A stretch of 59,386 nucleotides of DNA from Neoechinorhynchus agilis (GCA_051530055.1 JBMGUZ010000011.1:1-59386); one strand, 5' to 3'. Positions 20,248-31,159 are shown, counted from the stretch's first letter. Numbers and translations: made by a program. Notes: generated from the letters alone by a model not told the origin.

Positions 20248-22923
20248 TCAGAATTCACTAAATAAGCGGATTTTAGTTTTGGTGAATTCAATAATAAAAG
20301 TACCATATTGGTCGTTATTTTTTTGGCTGTAAAGTTTATCGAAACGCATTGATGATAATTTCATCTTACTTCTTTGATCGTATGCAATCTCACTTCTTAA
20401 TGAATCACAGCAACCATTTTCAAAAGATGAAGCAAGTACAATTCGGGAATAAAAGAAATTGGTTTTTCTGATAAACTGGGAAATAATAGACCAATTCAAA
20501 GTTAAAACGTGTTTAAAAATGGATGCTACATACAAGTCGCCTAATCGTTTAAAGTTCATGAAGTGATAGTTTCGCATGGATCGTATAATTGTTACCTTTA
20601 GGGCTGAATTGGGCATTGATTTGAAGTCTGAGTAAACGCATATATCGCCGATCCCATCAACTTCAGCGGTGTGATCTCGGAAAAATTGGACGTATTTCCG
20701 AGCGTTTTGTTTTATGTGAAAATAGAAAATGAAAGGAGTGATTAGTGGACTTAGGAGTTCTTTCAAAACATAAACAACTTTAAAAGGTAACAATTGCTCA
20801 ATCTCAGCGCGGACTTCGGGTCTAGATGCACTGACGTACCAGTTGGGTGGACCGTATACTAGTGATCTTTTATCTGAGAGACATTCCTCGAAAAAGATCA
20901 CTAGTCTAATGTATCTGGCGAATCAGAAGCTCTAATGCTTCTCTGGATGGATTGAGTTCTCTCTGTTAAAAGGAGTTTAAAGCTCGAATGAAGCATTGCA
21001 GAAGTAAACCTCATCAACTAGGACATTTTGGAGTAAGTTGTAGAATACACCAATAATGGTAAGGGAAAGCACGACTCCTTCCTTGAGAAGAACATCAGGT
21101 TCGAATAGTGAAGCAAGAAATATTAGAGCTCCTATTGGGCCAATAATCTTTAAAGCAAACGATACCAATGCATTCTTTAATGGACTAAAGTTAGTGTCAA
21201 GGTAATGAACACCTAGTTCGTATGCTCGTCGTAGCCTAGCATCGAGTTCGTGATCCAATTCGTTTAGATGCCTGATATAAAGACGACCGTACGGACTCCA
21301 TGTTCGTTTTGATAGAAAACTCGGATTAGTCCGGATGGATTGAGTGTAAGTATAGAACAGATCGATTGCCCCCAGGAGAACGATACCTGGACTGAGGATG
21401 AAAAGTGGAACCGATAGTTGCAACGCTTTATTCGTCAATCTATTTTAAGGAGAAGAAAGTACGTGTACGAGATCGACTTACAATTGTTCAATCAAGTATT
21501 CATCTCGCGCGGATCTTACATTCGGTTGAAGATGCCATTTATCTTTAAAGATAATCCCACTTTCTAAAAGAAAACTTTTAATGCTTTCTCAATCTTCTTA
21601 CGGTTGGAAATTAAAAACATTGAAAGGAATGCTTACTAAAGACAACATATCTGAACATCCATCCAAAAAGTTGAGTGTAATATGTCCTATGAAAATAGAA
21701 ATACGAACTAAAAAGCAAAATATCTTACACTTCACCCAGAAATGGTAAATGGAAAACAGGTCGAATTAGTCCATAATTGACGAGGGACACTTCGTAGTTC
21801 ACATATCGTAGCATTCGGTTATGTATGTCAAGCTTAGAAACATTAACATTATGCTGACAGTAGCAATGTTCACGTTGTCCAGCAATCATCTTGTCCTGAA
21901 TCTGATCCCACGTCATGTACCTCAGAGATTCCTACTTTATGGATATTGAGGTTAAAAGAATAGGGGGATAGTGTCACCTCATCGTTTATATTTAAGACAA
22001 GTGTGTAGAATCGTTTTATATTTGAATACTGCATGAGCTTTTCGATGCCTCGAACCGCTTTATAGAAAGCAAATCCTATTGACATCATAGTAAGAATCCA
22101 TGTAAATATATTTGTCCTTTTAGTAAATCAAAGAAATATTTAAATTAGAAAATGGTCGTTTTTGTACCGTTTGACGCAAATAGAAGGAGGAATTAGAAGA
22201 GTTCTGCTAGTATTGTGTGAGTTATTGTAGTCAACACAGTGAATAACAACAATTGTCAAAATTGTCGCAAACAAAATGTAGCTGAAAACCATGAAATATT
22301 ATTGGACAAAAATTAATTTCTCAATATGAAGTTACATTATTTAATAGGACAAAAAGTAGAAAAATGGCATTTTGATTTACTAATCTTTTTTTTCAAAATT
22401 ATTGTTTAGAAGTCTTCATTCGGTAAATGATTTTTTATTAAAGATTTTTCTTAAACCTCTTCTGGTTCTTCATCAATTTGTTCTAATAACGATGATGAAC
22501 CTGACGAGGTTCGAGTCTTTTTTAATCGAAATAATCATTTACCGCACGTGTAAACTTCTAAACAATAATTATTTAAATAGACATTTTAGTTTTCTTCATT
22601 TAGACTTTAGACGCAAACGCACAGTATTGAGAATGCAATATTAGCAGATTTACACAATAATCCATGATCCTTATAATAATTGTACACATCCTGATAGAGT
22701 TGGTCAAGGTCGTCGAATAAGGGCAAACTTCGCCTTCCTAGAGATTTAAACATTAATTTTAATACGAATTCTAGGAGAAAAAATTACCGTTTCGCTGTTC
22801 AATCTCAAAAGTGTGCATTTCATTTTCGTTTGGATCGATCAAAGGAACGTCGTCTTGAGTCTCTATAATGATTTCTTCAATTCGACCAAGTTTGTCGGAA
22901 TGATAACCCAACGATTGTCGCAT
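20248..22923 (-). CDS. ATG9: Autophagy scramblase ATG9
   Basis: Multi-pass lipid scramblase of ATG9 vesicles that seeds autophagosomes. Exons on the minus strand: 22923-22788, 22737-22654, about 22300-22168, 22116-21978, 21930-21729, 21686-21637, 21563-21482, 21439-21010, then 20962-20248 with an interruption at 20857-20908. Family blocks in order: PLFDDLDQLYQDVYNYYKDH, ILTIVVIHCVDYN, YMTWDQIQDKM then SKLDIHNRMLRYVNYEVSLV, TWSPYGRLYIRHLNELDHEL, EALELLIRQIH continuing to YGPPNW, and VVYVLKELLSPLITPFIFYF then FFRDHTAEVDGIGDICVYSD. About 720 residues. Most introns are short GT-AG. The junction after 22654 is unclear, and that 350-bp gap holds a MITE. The C-terminal tail beyond the core is divergent. 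Confidence 0.92.
20857..20908 (-). other. 52-bp inverted-repeat insert inside a conserved ATG9 block (non-GT-AG intron candidate)
   Basis: Removing these 52 bp restores IHYGPPNW, aligned with human ATG9A IHYMPDHW. Left in place, it brings an immediate in-frame TAG and a frameshift. Its two arms are a perfect 14-bp inverted repeat (ACTAGTGATCTTTT at 20858-20871 and its complement at 20892-20905) with a 20-base loop. Possible end dinucleotides on the gene strand are TA-TA, AG-AT or GA-TA; no GT-AG choice avoids the stop. Confidence 0.65.
22397..22570. mobile_element. MITE-like element with about 40-bp terminal inverted repeats
   Basis: The left end AATTATTGTTTAGAAGT, then CGGTAAATGATT, is repeated inverted at the right end (about 22530-22570). 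The element is 174 bp with no coding capacity. It sits in an ATG9 intron. Related copies lie at 32665-32815 and 463-541. Confidence 0.75.
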
Positions 22924-23817
22924 ATCTTAAAATATTCGAGCATTTTATTCGAAAGTGGGTTCAAATAAATACATTTTATCGCAAAAGGACAAAATGCAGG
23001 GACCTAAGTCGAAATCATTATTTTGTTACCTTTGGCGATAAGACACTCGAGTCGGTTGGTACCGCGGCATAGGACCTGGTCAATAAATTTTCTAAGAGAT
23101 TGAGACGAATCACTGGCGATCCGAGATCAGGAGCATTCCTCCTACAAAACATAAGTCTAACTAAGCAACGGGACGGAACGCTGCATCCGTCCTTTCGACC
23201 GTTACACCACTAAGGCAGTTGAGTGATCCAGAGCGGTGGTGTCAATGATTTTTTATTCTTATTGGATGATTACTAAGACAGTGTGAAGATAAAACAATAA
23301 TCTTTGACGAATTTAATTTGTTTTTCCAGAGAATTAGATTATTAATATTCTGGCAAATACATATCGCCTAACTCCGCCTAAATGACTTTAAAGTTACGCT
23401 TAAAATAAAAATATGAACCGCTTCGATATTTTCAATAACATCAATTTTTGGTCAGTAAATTAAAAAGCGTTATAAAGGCCAAAGTTTTTGGAAAAGAGAA
23501 TACCGAACAAATTTGGAGAATAGCGCTTCCAGAGTCACTCATCGCTCCATGTCGTTGAGTTTAATCATTTAGCAAAAAGAAAACTTCCTCGAACGCAGAT
23601 GCTTCAAACGTTCATATTTAGTTAACATCGAATTAAAAGTAAAACGATAGACTGAACACCGATTAAAAGCAAATATTGCTTAGCATGGAAATTTTCAAAA
23701 AATCTAAAATAGCATTAATGGCATAGGGTGATATTTCTACGTCCTCGGGGAGATAAATTTTAAATAAAGTGGTTTGAAAGCTTGCAAATATAGCGTAAAA
23801 TCGCTTATTCCTTCACA
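22924..23817. other. Intergenic upstream of ATG9
   Basis: Holds a short LINE 3' fragment (23045-23160) and a string shared with 374-388 (23228-23242). The rest is AT-rich and unassigned. A two-exon 34-codon ORF could start at 23818 (MDINDVGKFNEK) but is too short to support. Confidence 0.4.
23045..23160 (+). mobile_element. LINE 3' fragment
   Basis: Near 23092-23150 the + strand reads KRLRRITGDPRSGAFLLQNI. This aligns with KKLRETTGDARAGVFLRQNI in the LINE at 38080-38140. It is a short diverged relic of the same family. Confidence 0.6.
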
Positions 23818-24189
23818 ATGGACATAAACGACGGTAAGGATTTTTATATGATAATTTCCAGTGGGTAAATTCAACGAAAAGCTAATTTTATTCAAGTTTG
23901 AAATTTTATGCTTTTCACCTAGTGTAAAAATTAGAAGGATTTATTGATTTCAATTTTGTGCCTTTATCAAGGTTGTTAAAGTGTTAAGATTGCACTAAAT
24001 CCTTTTAATTGTTACGACAGATGCAAACACGAACAATTCAATCGTTTAATTTACTTTTCGAGTGATCATCGTAATTTTTGTTTACTTTGTTGAATCCTTT
24101 TGCACTCCTACACTAAAAAGCTTTTAAATTCTCTGATTTTCCTGACTGTCTTATCGTAATTTTTTAAAACTTGTCTCAAATTAAGTAAC

Positions 24190-24645
24190 ATGAACGTGGA
24201 AATTGAATTCGGCGTAAGATTGCATTTTAAGGAAGGTAAAAAATGCCCATTGGAATCAAAAATCGTTCTGAACTATTGACGCTTCTTACCGAAATAAAAA
24301 CTGTTTTCTATTTCGTGTTATTAAATTTAAGAATCATGGGAAATCAGAAAATTTATCCTTCAGAGGCAGTTCAGAATTCAATAGAGCGGTCAACAGTCTC
24401 CAAATAGCAAAAATCATGAACACATCACTTCGCTTTTTTTAGATTATCGAACTGTATTGTGGTTTGAAAGAAAAGGCGAAAAATGTTTCAGCATCGTAAA
24501 TTTTGCTCCGAAATTTCCCAATCCTGATACATATCGTGCAATTGTCGTAAACTTCCACTATAAAAAGCTATCACTTTGTTCTCTTTTGTACAAGCTTCAA
24601 GGAGAACGATATACTGAATTTTACGCTTTTCTGCTTAAAGACTAA
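24190..24645 (+). CDS. Unknown small two-exon protein
   Basis: ATG 24190. Exon 1 is 24190-24235 and exon 2 is 24443-24645, joined by a GT-AG intron in correct phase, giving 82 residues that begin MNVEIEFGVRLHFKE and end AFLLKD. It is rich in aromatics (VLWFERKGEKCFSIVNF, YKLQGERYTEFYAF) with no signal peptide, membrane segment or motif I recognise. Codon use looks like its neighbours. It could be the 3' part of a longer gene. Confidence 0.45.
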
Positions 24646-25764
24646 ATTCGACGCATTAAAGGAATTTTCATAATTTTTTTGGACGTTCACGTTTTATGTC
24701 AATCTTTATTAATCCAGAAATCATTCCAAAGATGTAATATTTCGTACTAAGACGAGTAAGTGTCAAAGTGTTTCGGTCCATACAATAAAAACATATTTAG
24801 CAATAAATATGTATTTTTTAGGTCAAGAAACAGAGCTAAAGACCTATTTATCCGCTGGGGACCACTTGTCCGCCGGTTGCAACGATACGTTTTCTCTTCA
24901 TCACCAATGGGTTCTCTTTGCGATCATTTCTATAGTTTGAATCTCAACTTTCTGCACCAACAGGACCATTTGCTTTTCTTAGTTACTAAAATCAGAGTTC
25001 AAAGAAACTTGATGAACTTTTAGTCAAGAACTTTGTTGCGAAGATATTTTGAATAAAGGTTAGATGGATGCGAAGATTGTCCTCGCGGTTTTGTAGAGAT
25101 ATATCATTTAGGATTCATCTTTTTCTATTGAGCTTCGTGAGTTCTATGGAAATAAAATCGCGTAATCGAGAAAAATTCAAGATGCGAGAGCTACTAGAAC
25201 AAGACTCTAATGGCCTTTCATCGATTGCCGTTTTCCAACAGCATTAATTTGAGATATTAACTCTTTAGACATTATTCGCAGATTCGCGAAGATGTGTTGT
25301 ACTTAATATTTTTCCATCTTCGAAATTTATGTCATATCTAGGGATAAATAATTATTAAGTCGAAATAAAAAAGGAAGACATTATATCGTAATTTAGGACA
25401 CAAAGAAGACACGAATCAGATGAAAACACTATAAAGAAGTAGGTTATGGATATATTTTGTTTGGTGATGAAGAAAATAGAGATTAATTTAATATTTCGTC
25501 CGCCTCGAAGGACTTCAGGTTTAAAAGGTAGGACAAAGTAGCTCTACGTTTTTTTGCCTATAATCCGCCTTATTTGACTGGAATGTGGAGGTTGTAGAAA
25601 TCTATGCAAGGGAAATATTGAACAAATTCAAAGTGGTGCATCCACTAACATTTATTGTTCAGGAAAAATAATTATTCTGATTTAGAGCATCCCTTAGTCA
25701 GCTTTTTAGTTTTTCCATCTTGGCATGATGTCACACCATCAAATCGCTTGGACTCTGATGTGTG
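24646..25764. other. Gene-poor stretch with one coding-like fragment
   Basis: At about 24826-24945, after a clean acceptor, the + strand reads QETELKTYLSAGDHLSAG and on to a stop. I cannot attach it to a start or a family. The rest is AT-rich with nothing recognised. Confidence 0.3.
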
Positions 25765-25882
25765 CGGTGAAGAGGCTGTACATCAATTCGGATTCTCAGA
25801 TACCTCAGGAAACTCACTGATGATACCCGCCTCCCCAGGAGATATCTGAGAAACCGGAGGGACGAGTGCAAACTCATAACCG
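25765..25882. mobile_element. SINE fragments fused in inverted orientation
   Basis: 25765-25805 matches the minus-strand tail of the SINE family (GATTCTCAGATACCT). 25806-25882 is the same tail region in + orientation (GAGATATCTGAGAAACCGGA). Together they form an imperfect palindrome without the tRNA-like head. Confidence 0.55.
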
Positions 25883-26174
25883 CGTAGTTCATCTTACCAA
25901 GTGATCTAATGCGCTTCCCTGATGTAAGAGATCGGCGTGGCTGTGTGTCAAGAAGGAAAAGTTAAAATGCCGAGGAAGAGATTTCGTAAATCTGAATCAA
26001 TAGAACTGCCTTGCCACTAAAAACATTAAAAAATTATCTCGTGTACAAATTCTTTTCTCACAAATATTGTAAAATCAAGCACAAAAAACATCACATCGTG
26101 AAAAGTCACATTCGAAGGTCATTAACCGAAGTGGCTAAACCATTAACAAATGCCATCACATTTTGACACACAGC

Positions 26175-26262
26175 CATCATACGGTGGTGAGTTTGTACAT
26201 CCCTCAGAATCCTCCGATATCCACAGGGGTTCCGGGGAGATGCATACAAACTCATAACCGAG
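26175..26262. mobile_element. Palindromic SINE-tail remnant
   Basis: Begins GAGTTTGTACAT and ends ATGCATACAAACTC, with SINE-tail sequence (AGAATCCTCCGATATC) between. This is a short foldback derivative of the same SINE. Confidence 0.45.
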
Positions 26263-26569
26263 GCGAGTAAGAGATGTTCTAGACATAAGAACATCACAGA
26301 TGAACAAACGGATGGCGTTTATTTACTGATTGGTTAGTATTAAACGACGACAAGTTTTCCAATCAATATGAAATGAAACATCGTCCTTGACCGAACCGGA
26401 TTTGTCTGTGTTCTTGAGTGAGAGATCAATCCAATTTGATTCCTTATATTGCTTTCTATCATAGAAGAAAGAAAATGAGGATAATAGAACTGAGATCTTT
26501 TGGCGTGATCTCAGACCCGACTGCTTGACCTTCGAAATCCACAGGGTCCATGGAAAAAAACGAGAAGTT

Positions 26570-27111
26570 GATAAATATTTTAAGTTTTACTAGCAAGCCG
26601 GTTTGTTTTCAAATCATCATTAAATTTTTAGTCTATCTCTTTCTTGTCCGGCTTATTTTTTTTAGGCATAAAGCCAAACCAATTACATCAGAGAAGTGAT
26701 ATAACGACATAGTCTCTAATGCACGGTTAAAAGTTTGTACATTAATCCGGATCCTCAGATACCTACAGGAGGCGGGACTCATCAGTGAGTTTCCTCCCCT
26801 CAGCGATATTTCGTCCCCTTTGGCTGTGCGTCATTAATGGTAACGGATTCGAACCACTTGACCCCTAATCGGGATCACGGGCATTAGTCCACTTGACCAC
26901 CTCGACACAACTACGAAATGTCAAACTCAGCCAGTTTATCGACTCAGGGTGAGGCACTGTATTCTATTTTACGTTTTACTGGCAAGCCGGTATTGTTATC
27001 ATCATTCAATTTTAGTCAATCCCTTTCTTGTCCGACTTAGTTTTTTAGGCATAAAGCCAAACCAATTACATCAGAGAAGTGATATAACCACATAGTCTCT
27101 AATTTTTTATG
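26570..27111 (+). repeat. Direct duplication of about 150 bp
   Basis: About 26570-26722 and 26960-27111 are similar direct copies (AGGCATAAAGCCAAACCAAT, CATCAGAGAAGTGATATAAC). In both copies the block is followed by a SINE tail beginning GCACGGTTAAAAGTTTGTA. In the second copy an 87-bp hairpin element separates the two. Confidence 0.75.
26720..26910 (-). mobile_element. tRNA-derived SINE
   Basis: Minus-strand copy. The B-box-like GGTTCGAATCC appears inverted at 26844-26854 and the A-box region GGTGGTCAAGTGGA is near 26884-26897. The tail ends at GCACGGTTAAAAGTTTG. Same family as the pair at 46.7-47.2 kb. Confidence 0.7.
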
Positions 27112-27190
27112 AAGATTGACCAGCCGGTAATTTTATATCGATGTGTGGCCCATTATGACAACAGCCGTGCTATAATAGGCCACACATCGA
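27104..27190 (+). mobile_element. 87-bp hairpin element with 9-bp target duplication
   Basis: Flanked by GTCTCTAAT at 27095-27103 and 27191-27199. The duplicate locus at 26710-26723 has only one GTCTCTAAT, so this is a clean insertion. It begins near TGAAGATTGA and its right half is a hairpin with perfect 13-bp arms (TCGATGTGTGGCC at 27138-27150 and its complement at 27178-27190). Confidence 0.8.
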
Positions 27191-27197
27191 GTCTCTA

Positions 27198-27257
27198 ATG
27201 CACGGTTAAAAGTTTGTATATTCCTCCGGATTCTCAGATATCTCCCGGGGAGGCAAG
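27198..27257 (-). mobile_element. SINE tail fragment
   Basis: GCACGGTTAAAAGTTTGTA followed by GGATTCTCAGATATCTCCCG matches the tail end of the SINE family. The head is missing. Confidence 0.65.
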
Positions 27258-28103
27258 TCTAAAAAATCACTTCTCTGATGTAATTGGTTTGGCTCCATGC
27301 TTAAAAAGTAAGATGAAGTTGATAAAGGTGAGCAATTGGCGGTTGTGGTAGTCAAGGGAGTCCCAGTCTTCGCTGATTTTGAATCACCGCTGAGGACTTT
27401 GCGCCTGGGTTTCCTGGAAGACCTTTCTGGTAACCGTAGCAGCGTGGAGTCCTCGTCGAAATCCCACCAGCCGACATATCTTTGCAAGGTAGAGTTACTG
27501 AAGCGCTTTCGATAGCGGAAATGTGGGATTGGAATCCTGATACTCAACAGAATGGTCAACTCAAAGCTACGACGCAATTAAATTTAAGTAATCACAGTTT
27601 CAGTGAAGTTCACAAAACACGCACTTGAGAAATTGTAGTTCCCGGATGGACGTAGAAAGATTTGAGCTTCTTTTGTTCTTGATTCAAAAAGAAACTGTTG
27701 AGAAAAATTAATAAAGAAAATTGCCATCAAATTTGGCGAAGTCGAGCATTGAAAAAACAAAGCACTAGACAAAAAAACGTGGATTTCCTACGTTTAGAAC
27801 GCATACAAAATTTAATCATTGTTCGCATTACGATCAAATGCAAATTCACAATTTTCTAAAAAAAACCACGGAAGAAACCAATTCATTGGAGATGACGACA
27901 CTTGATGTTTGCTTTCGTAAGACGACAACAATCTCTATTTTTAGAATCGGGAAGGCTTCACGACTTACATTGGGCAAAATAAAATGATCTCGGTTTATTC
28001 TTCAAATTTGAAGTGTGACGTAACCAAAGCAAATCCGGTATTTCCTAAGCCATATAAAAACCATAGATTTTTTTCATGCTAAATTTTTAAATTAAATGTT
28101 TAG
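27258..28103. other. Stretch without a supported gene
   Basis: 27330-27520 is less AT-rich than its surroundings and open on both strands (+ strand reads VPVFADFESPLRTLRLGF). I cannot decide the strand or name a family. The remainder to 28103 is AT-rich spacer. Confidence 0.3.
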
Positions 28104-28520
28104 ATGCCACGAATGCGTTCAAACCCGCCATTGAAACGAGTAGCCGAACGTAGTCAGTCGTCGGCCAGGCAATTACAAACAACGATTTCTTATGTCGAAC
28201 AAAGCGAAAGTATGCAAATGGAACAAAATGTGCCACCGGTAGACGATACTCAGGAAGTCGTTAGACGTAAGCGAGGCCGACCGAGAAAAATTGACAAGTC
28301 CAACAATAAATCATCTGACGATAAAGAAGAATCTAATCTCGTTGTTGACGATTGGATGAAAACTGCAGTTTGCAAATATAGACCGTCAATTGAGCCTTTC
28401 AAAAAGAGACTTAATTGACGGATTAAAGATACCAAGAAAGAGTATTTCAAATGGAAGCAAAAGTCCAATAAGTTGAAAGACGAAATTGACCAGGAAGTGA
28501 AGAAACTAAAGATTAAATGA
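28104..28520 (+). CDS. AT-hook basic protein (in-frame UGA at 28416)
   Basis: ATG 28104 lies just after a possible acceptor (TGTTTAG). It encodes 104 residues with one AT-hook core, RRKRGRPRKIDKS (about residues 54-66), so minor-groove DNA binding is likely. The open frame stops at TGA 28416-28418 and then continues in the same frame for 33 more Lys-rich, helix-prone codons (KEYFKWKQKSNKLKDEIDQE) to TGA 28518-28520. This could be a sense-codon-to-stop mutation, read-through, or a missed splice. No family assigned. Confidence 0.5.
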
Positions 28521-28649
28521 AAGCTCTTCAAACAGGTTTCTTAAAAAGAAAACATTTTATCGAGACTGCTTTTGCTTTTAAAAAGTGTTTTTATCCCGAC
28601 TTTTTCAAATATATTACACAAATTTTATCAAATCTCCTTCATAGCTTTT

Positions 28650-31112
28650 TGTGAAGTCTTTCATTGATGCCGACTTCCTGTTGGCGAAATCGTTTGATAA
28701 TGAAAAGAAAAACAAAGTCTTTTCCCCGTCGAAGACAGTAATCCAAGAAATGAATCATGAATGGACCAAAATCCCGCGGAAGTGGCAAAACTAAGAAAAA
28801 GATAGTCTTTTCCCTGTCGAAGACAGTAATCCAAGAAATGAATCATCAGTGAATTTTAATCCGAGGTGGCAAAACTAAGAAAAGAAAGTCTTTTCCCCGT
28901 CGAAGACAGTAATCCGACAAATAAATCATGAATGGACCAAAATCCCGCGGAAGTGGCAAAACTAAGAAAAAGAAAGTCTTTTCCCCGTCGAAGACAGTAA
29001 TCCGAGAAATGAATCATCACTGAATCTTAATCCGAGGTAGCAAAACCAAGAAAAGGAAAGTCTTTTCCCCGTTGAAGACAGTAATCCAAGAAATGAATCA
29101 TCTGTCAATCTAAATCCGAGGTGGAAAAACTAAGGAAAAGAAAGTCTTTTCCTCGCTGAAGATAGTAATCCAAGAAATGAATCATCAGTGAATTTAATCC
29201 GAGGTGGCAAAACTAAGAAGAAAAATGTATTTACCCTTTCGAAGACAGTAATCCGAGAAATGAATCATCAGTGAATTTTAATCCGAGGTGGCAAAACTAA
29301 GAAAAGAAAGTCTTTTCCCCGTCGAAGACAGTAATCCAAGAAATGAATCATCAGTGAATTTAAATCCGAGGTGGCAAAACTAAGAAAAAGAAAGTCTTTT
29401 CCCCGTCGAAGACAGTAATCCAAGAAATGAATCATCAGTGAATTTAAATCCGAGGTGGCAAAACTAAGAAAAAGATAGTCTTTTCCCTGTCGAAGACAGT
29501 AATCCAAGAAATGAATCATCAGTGAATTTTAATCCGAGGTGGCAAAACTAAGAAAAAGAAAGTCTTTTCCCCGTCGAAGACAGTAATCCAAGAAATGAAT
29601 CATCAGTGAATTTTAATCCGAGGTGGCAAAACTAAGAAAAAGAAAGTCTTTTCCCCGTCGAAGACAGTAATCCGAGAAATGAATCATCAGTGAATTTAAA
29701 TCCGAGGTGGCAAAACTAAGAAAAAGATAGTCTTTTCCCTGTCGAAGACAGTAATCCAAGAAATGAATCATCAGTGAATTTAAATCCGAGGTGGCAAAAC
29801 TAAGAAAAAGAAAGTCTTTTCCCCGTCGAAGACAGTAATCCAAGAAATGAATCATCAGTGAATTTAAATCCGAGGTGGCAAAACTAAGAAAAAGAAAGTC
29901 TTTTCCCCGTCGAAGACAGTAATCCGAGAAATGAATCATCACTGAATCTTAATCCGAGGTGGCAAAACCAAGAAAAGGAAAGTCTTTTCCCGTTGAAGAC
30001 AGTAATCCAAGAAATGAATCATCTGTCAATCTAAATCCGAGGTGGAAAACTAAGGAAAAGAAAGTCTTTTCCCTCGCTGAAGATAGTAATCCAAGAAATG
30101 AATCATCAGTGAATTTAAATCCGAGGTGGCAAAACTAAGAAGAAAAATGTATTTACCCTTTCGAAGACAGTAATCCGAGAAATGAATCATCAGTGAATTT
30201 TAATCCGAGGTGGCAAAACTAAGAAAAAGAAAGTCTTTTCCCCGTCGAAGACAGTAATCCGAGAAATGAATCATCAGTGAATTTAAATCCGAGGTGGCAA
30301 AACTAAGAAGAAAAAAGTCTTTTCCCTGTCGAAGACAGTAATCCAAGAAATGAATCATCAGTGAATTTAAATCCGAGGTGGCAAAACTAAGAAAAAGAAA
30401 GTCTTTTCCCCGTCGAAGACAGTAATCCGAGAAATGAATCATCAGTGAATCTTAATCCGAGGTGGCAAAACTAAGAAAAAGAAAGTCTTTTCCCCGTCGA
30501 AGACAGTAATCCAAGAAATGAATCATCAGTGAATTTAAATCCGAGGTGGCAAAACTAAGAAAAAGAAAGTCTTTTCCCCGTCGAAGACAGTAATCCAAGA
30601 AATGAATCATCAGTGAATTTAAATCCGAGGTGGCAAAACTAAGAAGAAGAAAGTCTTTTCCCCGTCGAAGACAGTAATCCAAGAAATGAATCATCAGTGA
30701 ATCTTAATCCGAGGTGGCAAAACCAAGAAAAAGAAAGTATTTTCCCTGTCGAAGACAGTAATCCGAGAAATGAATCATTAGTGAATTTAAATCCGAGGTG
30801 GAAAAACTAAGGAAAAGAAAGTATTTTCCCTGTAGAAGACATTGATCCAAGAAATAAATCATGAATGGACCAAAATCCCGCGGAAGTGGCAAAACTAAGA
30901 AAAAGATAGTCTTTTCCCCGTCGAAGACAGTAATCCAAGAAATGAATCATCAGCGAATTGAAATCCGAGGCGGCAAAACTAAGAAAAAGAAAGTATTTAC
31001 CCTTTCGAAGACAGTGATCCGAGAAATAGATCATGAATGAATCAAAATCCCGCGGAAGTAGCAAAAATAAGAAAAAGAAAGTCTTTTCCCCGTCATCATC
31101 TACCTCTGAAGA
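28650..31112. repeat. 84-bp minisatellite, about 29 copies, with higher-order structure
   Basis: Unit GTCTTTTCCCCGTCGAAGAC, AGTAATCCAAGAAATGAATC, then ATCAGTGAATTTAAATCCGA and a GGTGGCAAAACTAAGAAAAA end. The period is 28 codons, so the minus strand stays open in many units (MIHFLDYCLRRGKDFLFLSF); I take this as a by-product. A rare variant block (ATGTATTTACCCTTTCGAAG) occurs near 29225 and 30145, about 920 bp apart, roughly 11 units. Edge units carry ATGAATGGACCAAAATCCCG instead. The last unit runs into unique DNA at about 31095. Confidence 0.92.
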
Positions 31113-31159
31113 TTAACGAGTTTGATTTCCAGGGGTTTTTGTTTTTTTAAATTTGCAAA

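Noticed and set aside
22402-22644. 80-codon ORF over the MITE
   Set aside because: It lies in the terminal inverted repeats of a non-coding element and in an ATG9 exon antisense.
23160-23228. tRNA gene on the minus strand (TAGTGGTGTAACGG)
   Set aside because: Only an A-box-like string; no B box and no cloverleaf closes.
29613-30694. Minus-strand ORFs of repeated MIHFLDYCLRRGKD units
   Set aside because: They arise because the minisatellite period is a multiple of 3. No start, splice or family support, and indels break them between blocks.
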